64,000 bases of DNA. Source: Hyposmocoma kahamanoa (lineage: Eukaryota > Arthropoda > Insecta > Lepidoptera > Cosmopterigidae). Below the pieces are notes generated by a model, which had not been told where the DNA came from, did no database searches, and saw nothing but the letters and a program-made list of their open reading frames with translations. Location of the stretch: positions 5,823,338-5,887,337 of the forward strand of contig NW_020654748.1 of NCBI RefSeq assembly GCF_003589595.1. Direction: 5' to 3'. Each line of letters starts with the position of its first letter. Positions within the stretch are counted from its first letter, which is position 1. A program made the translations under genes and the position numbers. Shown here one piece after another: positions 23,370 through 34,714 of the stretch.

Positions 23370-23482
23370 GCCCCCCGTAAAGTGCCGAAAACGTTTGTTT
23401 GCATGAAAAAAACAAATATACTCGATTTAAGCTCGAAAACATAGTTTCATATCCTATGAGTAACAATCACGAAAACTTGATG
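23370..23482 (-). mobile_element. Penelope-like terminal fragment in the right foldback arm
   Basis: Minus-orientation end with 'aaacaaatatactcgattt', 'tagtttcat' and 'aacaatcacgaaaac'. Confidence 0.75.
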
Positions 23483-23551
23483 GTATAATTTAATTGTTTA
23501 ATGTAAGTAAACAATTAAACTTCAAAAGTACAAAAAATAATACGTAAATGC

Positions 23552-24090
23552 AAATGGCGGGTGCAATAAACAAGATCTTGGGCTGTAAATATGACGGCGG
23601 GCCTGTTTGTGGCATCGGCTCACATAAATATTCGGCAAAGTTATGCGTGCTATGCTCCGTGGCATCGCGACAAAAACACCTCGCAAACGGCGCTTTGATT
23701 TTAAATTCTAATTTTATTATTCGTCTTGTTTGCATATCACAACGTGTTTCGGCGAAACGACTGCCTGTTAGTGAAATTAATTCATAAATTTAGTTGTTTT
23801 GCTAATAAACCAGCGCTCATTTCCAACCGCGTGTAGATAATGGGGTAAGTCACTTTATCTACTCGTAAAACAAAACTACGGCTTAAAATGAAGTGAAAAT
23901 GTCTATTGGCCCGTTTACAATGGTTTCACAGCTCATTGAAAGCGTAACATAAAACATAACAACGGCAAACACTCCAACAAATATTCAACATAGTTGTAAT
24001 TTATATCAAAATGTGTATATATTATTATGTATTTTTAATGTGGCTAGATTGTGAGACCGAGAAACAAATAAGATTATTGCCGAGAAATTT
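23552..24090. other. No recognisable gene; moderately GC-rich start
   Basis: Overlapping 79- and 81-codon ORFs on opposite strands at 23490-23787. The plus-strand one has several cysteines but no domain I know. These are most likely chance ORFs in a locally GC-richer patch. Confidence 0.4.
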
Positions 24091-24240
24091 TGTGACGAAT
24101 AAGTCGTGTACCTGGTGGTAAGTGACGCGTCTATCTATAACAGGTGCAGTGCCACTCAGAGCTTTAAATCGCAAAAGATATTAGAGGCACTGCCACTGCG
24201 CCCGTCACCCTGAGACACAAGTTGACAAGTCCCATGTGCC
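24091..24240 (-). repeat. Family A repeat, truncated
   Basis: Only the 3' half is present, from 'aataagtcgtgtacctgg' to 'aagtcccatgtgcc'. It stops abruptly at an AT-rich inverted word. Confidence 0.85.
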
Positions 24241-24436
24241 AAAATTATATAATTTTAATTATATAATTTTATGTTTTTTTAAATATAATAATATTTCGTG
24301 AATAAATATTTAATTATAATAATATGCCAGACAACCACACCAAATAACAGATCTCTAACTAAAAATTTCCTTGTATACTATGAGTACTGCTTAGTAACCT
24401 ATTTTAGAAAAATCATTTTCTGATCTTCTTATATTC

Positions 24437-24570
24437 GACTGTCAACCGCGACCATGAACTGTAAAGGGTCCGCATAGGATCCGACATGTTGTTTTGTTTA
24501 AAAAACAAATATACTCGATAGATGCGAAAAATAGTCTTCATTTCCTTTATGTAACAATCGCGAAAACCGT
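24437..24570 (-). mobile_element. Penelope-like terminal fragment
   Basis: Minus-orientation end from 'ctgtcaaccgcgacc' to 'aacaatcgcgaaaacc', diverged in the middle. Confidence 0.75.
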
Positions 24571-24591
24571 GAATTTTGGAAAGAAAGAAAT

Positions 24592-24781
24592 TGGTAATTT
24601 TCAGGTCAGTTTTAAGAGAAAATGCCTGATTTCAGTGGCAATTTTTAGCAGTATTATCGTAAAATATAAAATAATATTTCAGGATACCACATTCGAATAT
24701 TAAATAATACTTCATAATAACATTCTAGAATAAAAAATAGCCACCAAAATCAGGTAAAGAAAATTAACCTGAAAATTGTCC
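24592..24781. mobile_element. Palindromic MITE, copy 1
   Basis: Terminal inverted repeats of about 55 bp begin 'ggtaattttcaggt' and end 'acctgaaaattgtcc'. The middle contains 'aatatttcaggatac'. A second copy lies at 51994-52202. It has no coding capacity. The superfamily is not assigned, because I see no unambiguous target duplication. Confidence 0.75.
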
Positions 24782-24819
24782 TAATATACGAACTCGACAA
24801 TTTTAGAAACGTTCGTTCA

Positions 24820-24903
24820 CTAAATTAGTTCTACCGGGAATCGAACTCGGGACCGTTCATCTGGCGTCCATTGTGCGAACCGTTGTTCACCGAGGTCATC
24901 TTA
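24820..24903 (-). repeat. SINE-4, tRNA-derived head
   Basis: On the minus strand it has an A-box-like 'ctcggtgaacaacggtt' and a B-box-like 'gagttcgattcccggt'. The cloverleaf is imperfect and no other copy was found, so it could also be a decayed tRNA pseudogene. Confidence 0.55.
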
Positions 24904-25632
24904 TTTACATGATAACATATGATATTAAACCGTGTATGGTTTTAAATGTATACTACGGACTCTTGAACAGCTACGAATAGACCGAACAATAATAAGTAAG
25001 TACTGTGAATTATTTGCGGTCGTATTTGACAACTTTAAATAAAACTTTTATCTTTATAAAATAACCGTAATTGGTCCGAAAGGAAGCAAGCATTAAGGCA
25101 TTCGTCTTGGTCCATTAACCCCTAGATACGGTCGTGAATGTAACAAAAGTAGCACAAACGTCAGTATAATTTGGGGTGATTCTTGTCTTACAAAACGCAA
25201 TTCCCTAGGATTACTTTCAGCAAGTTGCGTAACTAATGAAGTAACTTGTGACACGGGTCGGGCCCTGGGATCGACGTAATCAAATTAATGAGAAAACTTC
25301 ACTTCAATTTAGGGTTTCCTACCTCAATCTCTAGGATATTTGGCACTGGTCAAGTGCTTGAATGGCCATGTTGATTGTACTTTAAAAGTGTTAACCCTAC
25401 TGTGTCGGCGGAGCGCCGAGATAAAAGCTCGTATAACCATGATCTGTTATGGTCCAAGTTTCTATTCGCAGAAGAAATGTTCGTAGAAGAAAAAGAACTA
25501 GGCATTTCGATACTTAGGGACAATGATCATAATAACTGCACACATACTAAAGTGTTCAATAAATAATAGTTCAATTGATTGATCTGTGAATTGTTGCGAT
25601 AAGATATTAATAAAATAAAATTATATGATATT
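24904..25632. other. No recognisable gene
   Basis: Only a 63-codon ORF, without recognisable features. Confidence 0.45.
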
Positions 25633-25930
25633 GAGGTGTAAGACGGAACCTCCCCGCACGACAACGTACCCCATTTTCTGTACGCTGGCAACAATCGGCG
25701 AGTACCTTACGACGATTGGCAAATCCTTTCACCACTATGGCAAACATTTAATGGCTCAATTCATATTGCGGCGGGACGGAATGGAAGCGAATTTTTCTAA
25801 CAATGTTGTACTTAAGCTACCCATGTACACACGCCAGCACATCAAGCTACACATTGACGTATCTTGTTCCGTTGCACAGGAGGCGATTTTCGAACAAAAA
25901 TGTGTAGTCTGATGTGCCGTTGTCCGTACA
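25633..25930 (+). repeat. Rep-E repeat, longest copy
   Basis: The 5' part matches 10455-10660 (inverted). The 3' part, from 'ctacccatgtacacacgcc' to 'tgccgttgtccgtacat', matches 28985-29102 almost base for base. A 95-codon ORF crosses it (25625-25912), but the other copies do not keep the frame. It is therefore treated as a non-coding mobile repeat. Confidence 0.7.
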
Positions 25931-27668
25931 TATGATATGATTTATGAAATTATAATTGAGAGATTAAAGCACAGAAGTAGGGAATGTTAAATTGAATTAA
26001 AAATTTTCATCAAAAAAATATTCATTTAAACTATAGTAACATTTCGTCGTCTTACTTTCTCAAATTTGTATCTTAAAGCACAAAGTTACTGAAATGCAAA
26101 AAATGGATTGTATATACAAATTTTGCAGGCTGATTGCACATCACATTTCCTTCATATTCACACACTGGCTTTTACCTATTCTTATAGTAATGCATCCAAA
26201 TTAACACCCTTGATAAGAAATTTAAGATAAGTAGAAAGTTTTGCCATCTCCTGAATAATCACTCTTTATAAGATACGAGTTTGAGAAAGTAAGGCATCGA
26301 TTTGTCAATTAGTAATTCTTTACTTTTTAACTTCTCAGTACTCGAGTAGTTTATTATGAATCTTTAATGTATTACATTAAGGACTATTTTGATAAATGCT
26401 TGGAGTCCTTTGCGGAAAGCTTTGTTCTTGTATCTGGAGGGTATTAGAAAAATGAGTACGGCATATAGAAAAAAGTTACTGTTCTAATAAATTAAATAAG
26501 TGTGATCCTACAAGATTCCATCTGTTTGATTTTCGTGAGGATAAGTACATACTGTTTCTGTACAATAAGGAGGTCATTTACCTGAGTACTGTTTCTCCTA
26601 GTATCAAACCGTAATTTAACCATGCATCAAACGCGTAACCGTAATAGGCGAATAAAGTTATGCTAAAAGAAGGTTGGCGACATCACGTGTATTTTGTGAC
26701 CCTGTGGTTTGGACGATGTGCATTACGGAGACATATCAATTCTTGTGATTCATTAAAAAGCATTAAAAAAGCAAATTGAGTACAGCCTGTAGAAGCTGGG
26801 GTTATAAATTTGATATATGTTATGTTTATAACGTTGTCCTGTATTTCGCTTCAGATGTATGTTCATAGTAGCAAAAAACAACAAGTTTTTAGTTTGTTCC
26901 CAAAAATAATAAAGCACTTCCCGCGTATTCCAAAATCTGCCAAAATCTGCCACATTTAATATAACTTATCATGTTCAGCAGCAATGAAAATGAATAAAAA
27001 TTGAATCTGCCCAAATGGCAGAAATCTGCCACAAATGGTCACACTGTTCTCAACATCAACGTGACATTGACATTGGCAAGAAGTTTCTTATCGAGTTCTT
27101 ACGTTTGGGTAGGTAAGAATTTCCTTGTCAAAACGTTCCTTTGCAACTTTCATTATCTCTCATTTAAATATTGTCTTAATATTTTTGTCACCTTTTTGTG
27201 TTTTATAATTTTGCTTTATATCATTATTGTTTAATTGATTATTTCATTAGGTATTTTATAGCTTTAATATTTTATGTGTGTACTATAAAATAGCCAAAAA
27301 AGTTTAAACGTACTTACAAGAACGTTACCTAATCTATTGTCGAACTGAATCAATTGCGTTGTGTTCTTGCATCTATTCTAAAATATAATGTTTTACATTT
27401 TTTTTATTCCCGACTTCTAAAAATTTACAAAAATATATTGATAAGTAGGCATAAACTGAAACGCAAAATTATACTAGTCCATGAATGGCTCTTCGTCGTT
27501 ATTGTGGCAGCTTTCGCCATCCTTCTTTGTGAAACATTTTAGTGTGTATTAAGGTGAACTGGGACATTTTCCTTTTAATTTCTTCTAGATGCGATTTCCG
27601 ATCAATATGTGTGTTACTACTGTGTGTGTATGTGATTACTACTTATTATTCCTATTATATTAGATATT
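25931..27668. other. No recognisable gene
   Basis: AT-rich. 'aaaatctgcca' is tandemly doubled near 26933-26952 and echoed at 27020. No coding or mobile signature was seen. Confidence 0.45.
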
Positions 27669-28169
27669 TAGTAGCACTTGAGCTCCTTGTGAAAGAGTTC
27701 GTCCAGGGAAGTTGTACTTACCTATTTCTGTCGCCAAGCTATAACTATAACTATAATACTGCATTCCGGTTTTGGGACTTGTCAACTTATGTCTCAGGTG
27801 ACGAGCGCCATGGCAGTGCCCCTAAGATCTTTGCTATTTCAAAATTCTAAGTGGCACAGCAACTGATAGTGCGGTTACACATGGCAACTTTTAGAAGCGA
27901 TGCTAACGCGATGCTGTCGCTAATCGACTACCTTTACACACACGCGCAATTTATGCAGCGATGCAAGCGCGCGACTGCATCGACACAAACGCGCTGCAAT
28001 CCCAATCGATACAATCGCCTTTAGATCACAAGTGTAGTGATGCAATCGCGTATTTCACGAACGCACGTTTGCATCTTCTACGCTGTAACTACTACTACTA
28101 TGAAAAGAAGTGTCGCTTACCACCAGGCGGACGATTTGTTCATCCTGTCATTTGGTATCATAAAAAAAA
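27669..28169 (+). repeat. Family A repeat carrying a nested insertion
   Basis: The copy has both ends ('gtagcacttgagctccttg' and 'tttggtatcataaaaaaa'). It is split between '..gcaactg' at 27865 and 'ctatg..' at 28099. Confidence 0.85.
27866..28098. mobile_element. Insert of about 233 bp inside Family A
   Basis: This foreign segment opens 'atagtgcggttacacatgg' and is full of 'gcgatgc', 'aatcgc' and 'gcgcg' words in both senses. A non-autonomous DNA element is possible. The ends are only weakly inverted, and I cannot define a target duplication. Confidence 0.55.
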
Positions 28170-28984
28170 CATTACGACATAGGCACTTTATTAGTTAAGA
28201 CTTTAATTACGTTTAGTTTTATCAATTAGCAGAACAAATGTAGGTAACTTAGCGTGTAAATCTTAGCAGGTATCGCACCCTACCTGTCATTCCCTTACTG
28301 CCCTCCTCGCAACATGAATATTGTACAACACAAGTAAAGTACATGACAAGTAATTATTACATGACAGGTAAATAATTAAAATTATACATAGACACATTCA
28401 ACATGTGCGGACCACATTCTCGCTTGATCTTTATTTCTAAAGATCGCAAAAAATAAAACTTTGCTTCTTTCAATAGAACATGTACAAAACCTAACTGCAG
28501 ATAATCAAGCAAATGGTACCAACGTCGTATGACAAAGTCAAAGAAAAAGATTAGTAACATAGTGGAGTCGAGCTTGGAACTTTGAGGTAACGTTAATTTA
28601 ATTAACGTCGTCCATATAACTGCGGTTAAAAATTGGAGAAATGTCGTAGCATGTCTGAATTGGAATTTAAAGACAAACGAGAACAGACTTTACTCTATGA
28701 TATTTATACGTCCCACTTCTAGGCGACGGTTTTGGCCATCGTCTGTTGTTGATGGGGGCGTCAGATGTTTTCTGAGAGTTGTGAGCCTTCTTCAACGTTC
28801 AATTTTCATAACAATTTTTTTTCTTCACCGAAAAGCAAATGGTAAAATTTAAATTAAATTTCGCATATAAATTTCGAGATATTCAGAGTTCGCTTCGAGC
28901 GAACTCGAACTCGAACCCATTCAAACCGTCGTGGATTGGAAACGACGCGATGAAACCTAAAATTACAATAAAAACTGTTACTTT
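28170..28984. other. No recognisable gene
   Basis: AT-rich. A short palindrome ('gagttcgcttcgagcgaact') lies near 28887. The sequence joins directly to a Rep-E piece. Confidence 0.45.
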
Positions 28985-29102
28985 AGCTACCCATGTACAC
29001 ACGCCAGCACATCAAGCTACACATTGACGTATCTTGTTCGGTTGCACTGGAGGCGATTTTCGAACAAAAATGCGTAGTCTGATATGCCGTTGTCCGTACA
29101 TT
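28985..29102 (+). repeat. Rep-E repeat, 3' part
   Basis: Nearly identical to 25816-25926, with only about five differences. This suggests recent duplication or mobility. Confidence 0.85.
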
Positions 29103-29144
29103 GACATTCCATTTTAGTCGGTTCTACAAGGCATAAATTAGTTT

Positions 29145-29212
29145 TTTTTTCTTCAAACAAACCAACGTTTCAGGCACTTTACAGGTCTCATGGTCACGGC
29201 TTAAATAAAAAG
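29145..29212 (+). mobile_element. Penelope-like terminal fragment
   Basis: 'caaacaaaccaacgtttca' and 'tctcatggtcacggct', in plus orientation, without the outermost end. Confidence 0.75.
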
Positions 29213-29507
29213 GCTATTTTTTTTCATGTTTATAACTGTGTTTCTGAAAATAACTTATCTTTTAAAGTGCATACTGCCAAACATTTTACGTATGTCAAGG
29301 GTTGCTTTGGACCGCAGAAGATGAACGCCGAATGTATTTGTATCGTCGCACTCCAATTTTAAAACTAATAGCAATATTCACCAAGTCGTTTACGGTTATA
29401 ATAATACAGGAACAGACATCCAAGAAATAAAACCAATTAGAAATAGTATGTCAATGTGCCAGACACAGAACAGTGGTGGCAAATAACCATACCAATCAAT
29501 TTTAACA

Positions 29508-29696
29508 GGTGAAATTACAGGAAAATCTTCTTGTCGGGTCTTGTCAACTTATGTCTTTGGGTGACGGGCGCGGTGGCAGTGCCCCTCAGATATTTACGCT
29601 TTAAAACTCTGAGTAGCATTGCAACAGCTATGAACAGGCGTGTCGCTTACCACCAGGCGCGCGACTGTTCATCCCGTCACTGGATATTACAAAAAA
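29508..29696 (+). repeat. Family A repeat, 5'-truncated
   Basis: Starts at 'ggtgaaattacagg' and keeps the 3' two thirds, with an A-run. Confidence 0.9.
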
Positions 29697-30324
29697 TTCA
29701 TTTGTTCTCAATCTTTCCAAATTTATTCTACCATCATCTAACGCCCACGATGCTAACCGCTTGGCACACGAGATTTTCCTAATTGGATAATGAAGACATG
29801 CATAATGGAGGTATTATGGTCTATGGATGTCCTAATTTTTCTTTATTAATTGTAATAATTAAATAATAACCACACAAGAAATAACGGTTACAATAATAAT
29901 TATGAGACCATTAGGATATTTAGGTATAACGTACTCAACAAAAAGCTAATGTTATTAGTAACAATCCATAATAAAACTGAATAGAGAAGTTGGCCCGCTG
30001 CACACAAGTCGCTTTGTAATTGTAAATTCCACTGTTATAGCATTTAACAAAGTTTCCTGTCGCCCGCAGAAATTGGCTTCACTTCAAATTCACCTTTTTT
30101 TCTATCACTTTAAATAGTCCATTTAGCAATGTTGTAGACTTTATATAGGTTTCATTACAAATTAAGCCAGGAAGTGAGAATACGCAAGTTATATTAATTT
30201 ATTTACATATTTAATTTCACAAAGAAATATATCTCGTATAAACATGGGCCATGTTAGGGTATTGCAATCTATAAGTATACATTGACTACCCTAATGTATT
30301 GGCAACAAAATATCTACTTATCTT
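29697..30324. other. No recognisable gene
   Basis: AT-rich. Nothing was recognised. Confidence 0.5.
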
Positions 30325-30535
30325 AAAAACCGGACGGTTACCGTGCTGTGCTGCTACGCAGAGGTCCCAGGTTCGATTCTGGGAGAAATCGAGGCTGGGA
30401 GAAATATTTGTATGGCCCACATTTATTTATCTCGTGAGTTTGGGTGTCATCTGTGGGTGTCTATGTGTGTATCCATGGCACCCGCGATACAGAGTTTCTC
30501 TAGTAGGCTACGAATGTGTGGATTGAATAAAAGGA
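30325..30535 (+). repeat. SINE-1, copy 2
   Basis: tRNA-like head from 'ggacggttacc' with 'aggttcgattctgggag', then 'tatctcgtgagtttgggtg' and an A-rich end. The phrase 'gggagaaat' is duplicated at the head/body junction. Confidence 0.8.
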
Positions 30536-30659
30536 TACCTGGTTGAATGAAGAAAAAATCTTTCATAGTTTTCTCACAGGTGAAGCTACGGCAAAAAAGT
30601 CGTTAAAACCAAAAATAAATATCTGAAACAAGCATATAGAGAAATTCATAAGGTCTGAT

Positions 30660-30830
30660 AACTCGTTTCGTAGCTCAGTAACTTAGCGATAGCTCGGGTT
30701 AAGCCGAAATGTTGCTGGTTCAGGATGTTGCTGGTTCAGGATCAGCCAGAACGAAGCTATTTTTCTTGGATCCGGCTGTTGTTGAATCTTTATTGGATCT
30801 TTGTATCAATTATAACCAATGATCGGAAAA
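30660..30830 (+). repeat. SINE-3, tRNA-derived, with a 16-bp tandem duplication
   Basis: The head reads 'cgtttcgtagctcagtaac' (A-box-like). It is followed by 'gttgctggttcaggat' repeated exactly twice at 30711-30726 and 30727-30742, where a B box is expected. The tail 'tgaatctttattgg..tttgtatcaattataac' matches 45700-45760. Confidence 0.7.
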
Positions 30831-31869
30831 AGGTGTTCTACATATATGGACACATGTATAGACATATTTACACGCAGCGACATAAAGTTGTTTAGAATTT
30901 CGGAATTCAGTAAATGATTTTACTGCATCGTTGTACAAACTACTGACCAAGGAAGTCGAATTTGGATTTTAAAGTAATTCGAATGGTGCCATGTAAAAAA
31001 AACTTCCTGCCTGCCTAGTTTTGTCTTACGATCTAGCAAAACCATTTCCGAAAATCTTGAATTCGAAAAAGTAATTAACTAATATTTGGTGGTTTTAACA
31101 ACTCCAAAATTAACACCTATAACACCTCGATTACTATATTCTTATATATTACAACATTGTTATATTCCGACCATTAATTACAACAAATGTTAGTTTACTT
31201 ATGTCTAGTTATGTGTGGTTTACATTTTCTACTGCTTCGATATAAACTCCACATTCAATAACATCACAAAGCAGCGCGAAGAAAAAATCAAACGTAGGCA
31301 CTTGTTTCCCAGTACATATTAATCATCGTTGCGTTCTGATCGTAAACATCGGTTTACGACCAGAACTACTCGTATTTAGTACCCAGCAGTTTACATGTAA
31401 ACACAATCGATCGACCACTCATGTAGGTTAAGGGGGTGCACTCGTGTGTAAAATTCAAAAATCAACTAACCTTTTCAAGCCCAGTGAATCACTCACTGAG
31501 TAGTCTTTTGCTCTAGACGTTGTTTGATTTTCGTCAGAGAGATTTCCCTTTCAATAAATTCGTCGTGTTGATTCGACATTGATTACACTGGAATCCTTTA
31601 GATGTTTTTTAATATTTGGTTTTCATTTTCTTGCATTGCGTGTCGTAGATGTGCTTTAGACGCACGACGCAATAGCCACGGGTAACTTATTTGACTGAAA
31701 ATAGCAAATTCAAGTGATAATAACCAGGGGTCTAAAACAAAACCCGATAAGTGTGTAAATTGTGTAAAATGTGTGATGTGTGGTGGCCTTGGAATATCGG
31801 TATTTTCAGGATCTGGTACCACAAAAGTTTCGTACAGTAATAATAATAATAATCCATCACATGACCATT
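30831..31869. other. No recognisable gene
   Basis: A 74-codon minus-strand ORF (31598-31822) has no recognisable features. A near-perfect hairpin lies at 31333-31366. Confidence 0.45.
31333..31366. other. Hairpin with 15-bp arms and 4-base loop
   Basis: Arms 31333-31347 and 31352-31366 ('gttctgatcgtaaac') pair with one mismatch around 'atcg'. No function is evident. Confidence 0.8.
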
Positions 31870-32012
31870 TCAGTCAGCCGTGAACGTGGGACCTGCAGAG
31901 GGCCCGAAACGTTGGTTTATTTGAAAAAACGAATATACGCTATTTAGGTTCGATAAAATAGTTTCATTTCCTATGTGTTACAATCGCGAAAACGTAAGAA
32001 CGTAATAATTAA
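31870..32012 (-). mobile_element. Penelope-like terminal fragment
   Basis: Complete minus-orientation end from 'cagtcagccgtgaacg' through 'gggcccgaaacgttggttt' to 'gcgaaaacgtaagaacg'. It lies 190 bp from the opposite-facing copy at 32203. Confidence 0.85.
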
Positions 32013-32202
32013 TTCATTTGTGAAGTACTGGTACTTAGATGCTATGCTTTTACCTGGAACCGATATCATTAGCCTTACTACGGTACCGGTTATTGTGCTA
32101 CTGCCGGTATAAATTATACCTGTATTTTCAATAAAAGGTATGAATTATCCGGTATTATACAGGTTTTTGTAATAACGTAGACCGATATATTGTTCCTATA
32201 AT

Positions 32203-32659
32203 ATAGGAAATGAAACTATTTTTCCGGATTTAAATCGCGTATATTTGTTTTTTCAAACAAACCGACGTTTCGGGCCCTTTACAGGTCCCATGGTCACGGT
32301 TGACTGAGGTGGTACAGTCTTCAACCAGTTATGTCTAATATTAATGCCAACCACCCTATTTTTTCACTATAGTTACAATAGTTATTAATTAAATACCTTA
32401 TTTTTAATTTTACATAGAAAACATTCCAATTTACGCTACATTAAGTTTTACAAATTATTTTATTGAATGAATTTGTTTCTCCGTACCACCAGTTTGGGAT
32501 CCAGTATTTCCTCGAATGAAAAATCCCAAACAGACATAAGACTGCAGTACTAATTAATATGTTTTAGTTTATTCTAATTTCTATTAATAATTAATAATAA
32601 ATGAAACTTAATAAAAATTCATTCAATAAAATAATTTGTAAAACTTAATGTAGCTTCAG
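32203..32659 (+). mobile_element. Penelope-like chimera: inverted 3' end joined to direct ORF end
   Basis: Bases 32203-32475 are the reverse complement of the 3' region of the 13.6-kb element (its 14250-14526). At about 32475 the sequence switches to the direct strand, beginning 'gtttctccgta'. It carries the last 17 or so codons, the stop and the 3' flank to 'acttaatgtagc', matching 14119-14299. This head-to-head arrangement is expected from twin-primed reverse transcription. Confidence 0.8.
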
Positions 32660-33704
32660 GTAAATATATCGGTTTTCCATCGGTATTGGTATTCAGGTAT
32701 CGTAATGGAAAATACCACTGCCGCCGTTACTTGAAAGGGCGCTTGTGACAAACTCAAAACCAAGAAAATAATGTTTAAAGAAATTAAATTAAAATAAATA
32801 TCTACTTTTCTCTTGCGGTAATGTTAATACCTTTCCACCTTGGAAAAAATAAATATAGTGACAGATCGATCTTTCATCACGGCAGTATACATACATAACA
32901 AATTTCTTGAAAAAATGTCACATGCGCCCTTTCAACTATAAATATAAATAAATGATTATTTGACTTCAACTAAAGACGGCAGACAAGTACAATATACATG
33001 TATCTTTACTGGTGCCCTTGGATCTAAGTTGCTACATAATATCTTTAATGTTCTCTTTTTTTCTGAAATCCAATAAACAAATCTATGAGAGTAACACTGA
33101 AACTATTTAGTTATATAATTTTCAACTATTTACTTTAAACTATTTATATATTTTTAAACTATTTAGTTTATAAAATTCGCGTTAGATAATTCACGCCATT
33201 ATTGGGTTTTACTTTCGACCCCCCGATACGTCGACTAGATCTCTTCGCAATGTGATTGCGCCCTTTTCATTCGATTTTTACACAAGCCGAAATTCAAGCG
33301 ACTGTTGAGTCGCACCGCTTAGCGAGTCTGAGAATGAATTACGAATCCTTTTTTTTTTAATTCCCACCTTCAGACAGGTTTCGATTTCATAAATGCTGTG
33401 AAATGGTCCATGCTTTTGCATTAATGAAAATGTGAAACGAACAGAAAATGGAACTTTTGCTCCGCATCGTTAGATACTTGTAATTTTAATAAAAGTGTTC
33501 TATTGGTTCAGCATCCGATGGTTTTCAGGTCCCACGATGAGGGAAAGGGGAAGCCGGAATTAAATAATGCAATTCACTCGCACACTCTCCGTGTGGAATG
33601 TTGATAAACAGGTAACTTTACGGCGGTGTTCAAGGTTCTGCAGCTTCACCTCTATTAATTCCGAACCACCTCTTGACACGCTTTTCAAATGAATCCAAGG
33701 TGGC
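32660..33704. other. No recognisable gene; degenerate tandem at 33098-33170
   Basis: 'aaactattta' type words recur several times near 33098-33170. The sequences at 32040-32200 and 32660-32740 are rich in 'accggta/ggtat' words and may be one older element split by the Penelope insertion. Nothing else was recognised. Confidence 0.4.
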
Positions 33705-33962
33705 CAGTTAGTATTTAGCAAAGCTATCGCTTCGATGGCAGCAGTACCTCATACACGATCGGACCTGTGCTTGGTACAGTTGAAGCAACTGTCCCAGTAT
33801 GAAGTTCACTCTAGTCTTGAAAAGATCCACGTTATAGCGTTCAGGGTATAAGCCTGCAGGCAGTGAATTCCACTCCATAGCCGTTTGCCGTATAAATGTG
33901 GAAGCGAAATGCTTTGTGTCAATCCGTGGAATGTCCGCAATATAGGGATGGAACACCACCTA
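33705..33962 (-). pseudogene. Non-LTR retrotransposon ORF2, C-terminal fragment
   Basis: The minus-strand frame (33959 down to 33708) reads VFHPYIADIPRID..HFASTFIRQT, then AMEWNSLPAGLYPERYN and VDLFKTRVN. This is the conserved region after the reverse transcriptase of a LINE protein. It matches the plus-strand fragment at 8746-8965 residue for residue at HPY, STF, EWN and LPA. The frame is open across the fragment, but the polymerase and endonuclease are absent, so it is a 5'-truncated insertion. The peptide begins at an internal methionine and is not a real start. Assignment to a LINE is confident; the clade is not. Confidence 0.7.
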
Positions 33963-34714
33963 CTTCTAGTCACTCTTGGTGGAAAGGGGAAGTGCGTACG
34001 ACTGTGTCAACCTGCTGGTTATCACTTAAACACCAACTACTCTTTAATATAGTTAACACCACTAATTACATAAATTTTCAGGTCAAAGAAAGAAGGAGAA
34101 CGTTGATTATTTGATATAAGTTTGTATTAGATTACTCCAAATTTTGGAAACATTTTATTAATGACTATAGTATTTAGTAAAGATCGTTTTAGCACATCAC
34201 TCGCAAATGGATTCCATATACGTACATACATAAAAAGAAATCAAATCAATGAAGACTTTATGTACTGACTGTGTTTATTTGTTATTTATTAGTGTTCTCC
34301 ATTGGTAGTAACACTGCGCTTAAACATTTATTACCACATAATTTACCATAAGATAATACAATCATTTAAGTTACCACAGCTTATTACAGTTATATAAAAT
34401 ATATTATTTTCAAGCTTTTTCTTTAGTATGTTATCTAAGCAACGCTAACTTCCCTACCAATTCAGGGCGCGTTTGTTACGTCATCTTTGAGGATGTTACG
34501 TCATCTTGCTTTATGAGATATGATAAAGCCATATTCATATGGCGTGTTGATGTGAAAAGTCGGAGGACGATCAGCGGTAGCTTGCAACATCCTCTAAATT
34601 TGTAAATGCGACTTAATCGAAGCTAAAGCTTAAAGCACCCTGGCAAAGTATCCTGGGATCAAATCAAAGTATTACTTTACCTCTAAACGGGTTTAAAAAG
34701 TGTAGCGTCATCAC
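33963..34714. other. No recognisable gene
   Basis: 'gttacgtcatctt' is repeated at 34477 and 34496. Nothing else was recognised. Confidence 0.45.

Larger units (their letters stand above)
22301..23551. mobile_element. Foldback structure, 1.25 kb, with long inverted arms
   Basis: The left arm from 22301 and the right arm ending at 23551 are inverted copies starting 'gcatttacgtattatttyt'. They run through 'ttacattaaacaattaaa' and then a Penelope-like terminal piece. Weaker matching continues to about 22570 and 23310 (shared 'aagtaagcttatt'). The arms are therefore 130 bp strong and about 250 bp in total. The central 750 bp is AT-rich with a (TA)n run and no ORF. A palindromic transposon, or an inverted duplication of a Penelope insertion with its flank, would both fit. 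Confidence 0.7.

Noticed and set aside
24820..24903. Possible minus-strand tRNA gene
   Set aside because: The cloverleaf is imperfect, with poor acceptor pairing, and is best read as a SINE head or pseudogene.
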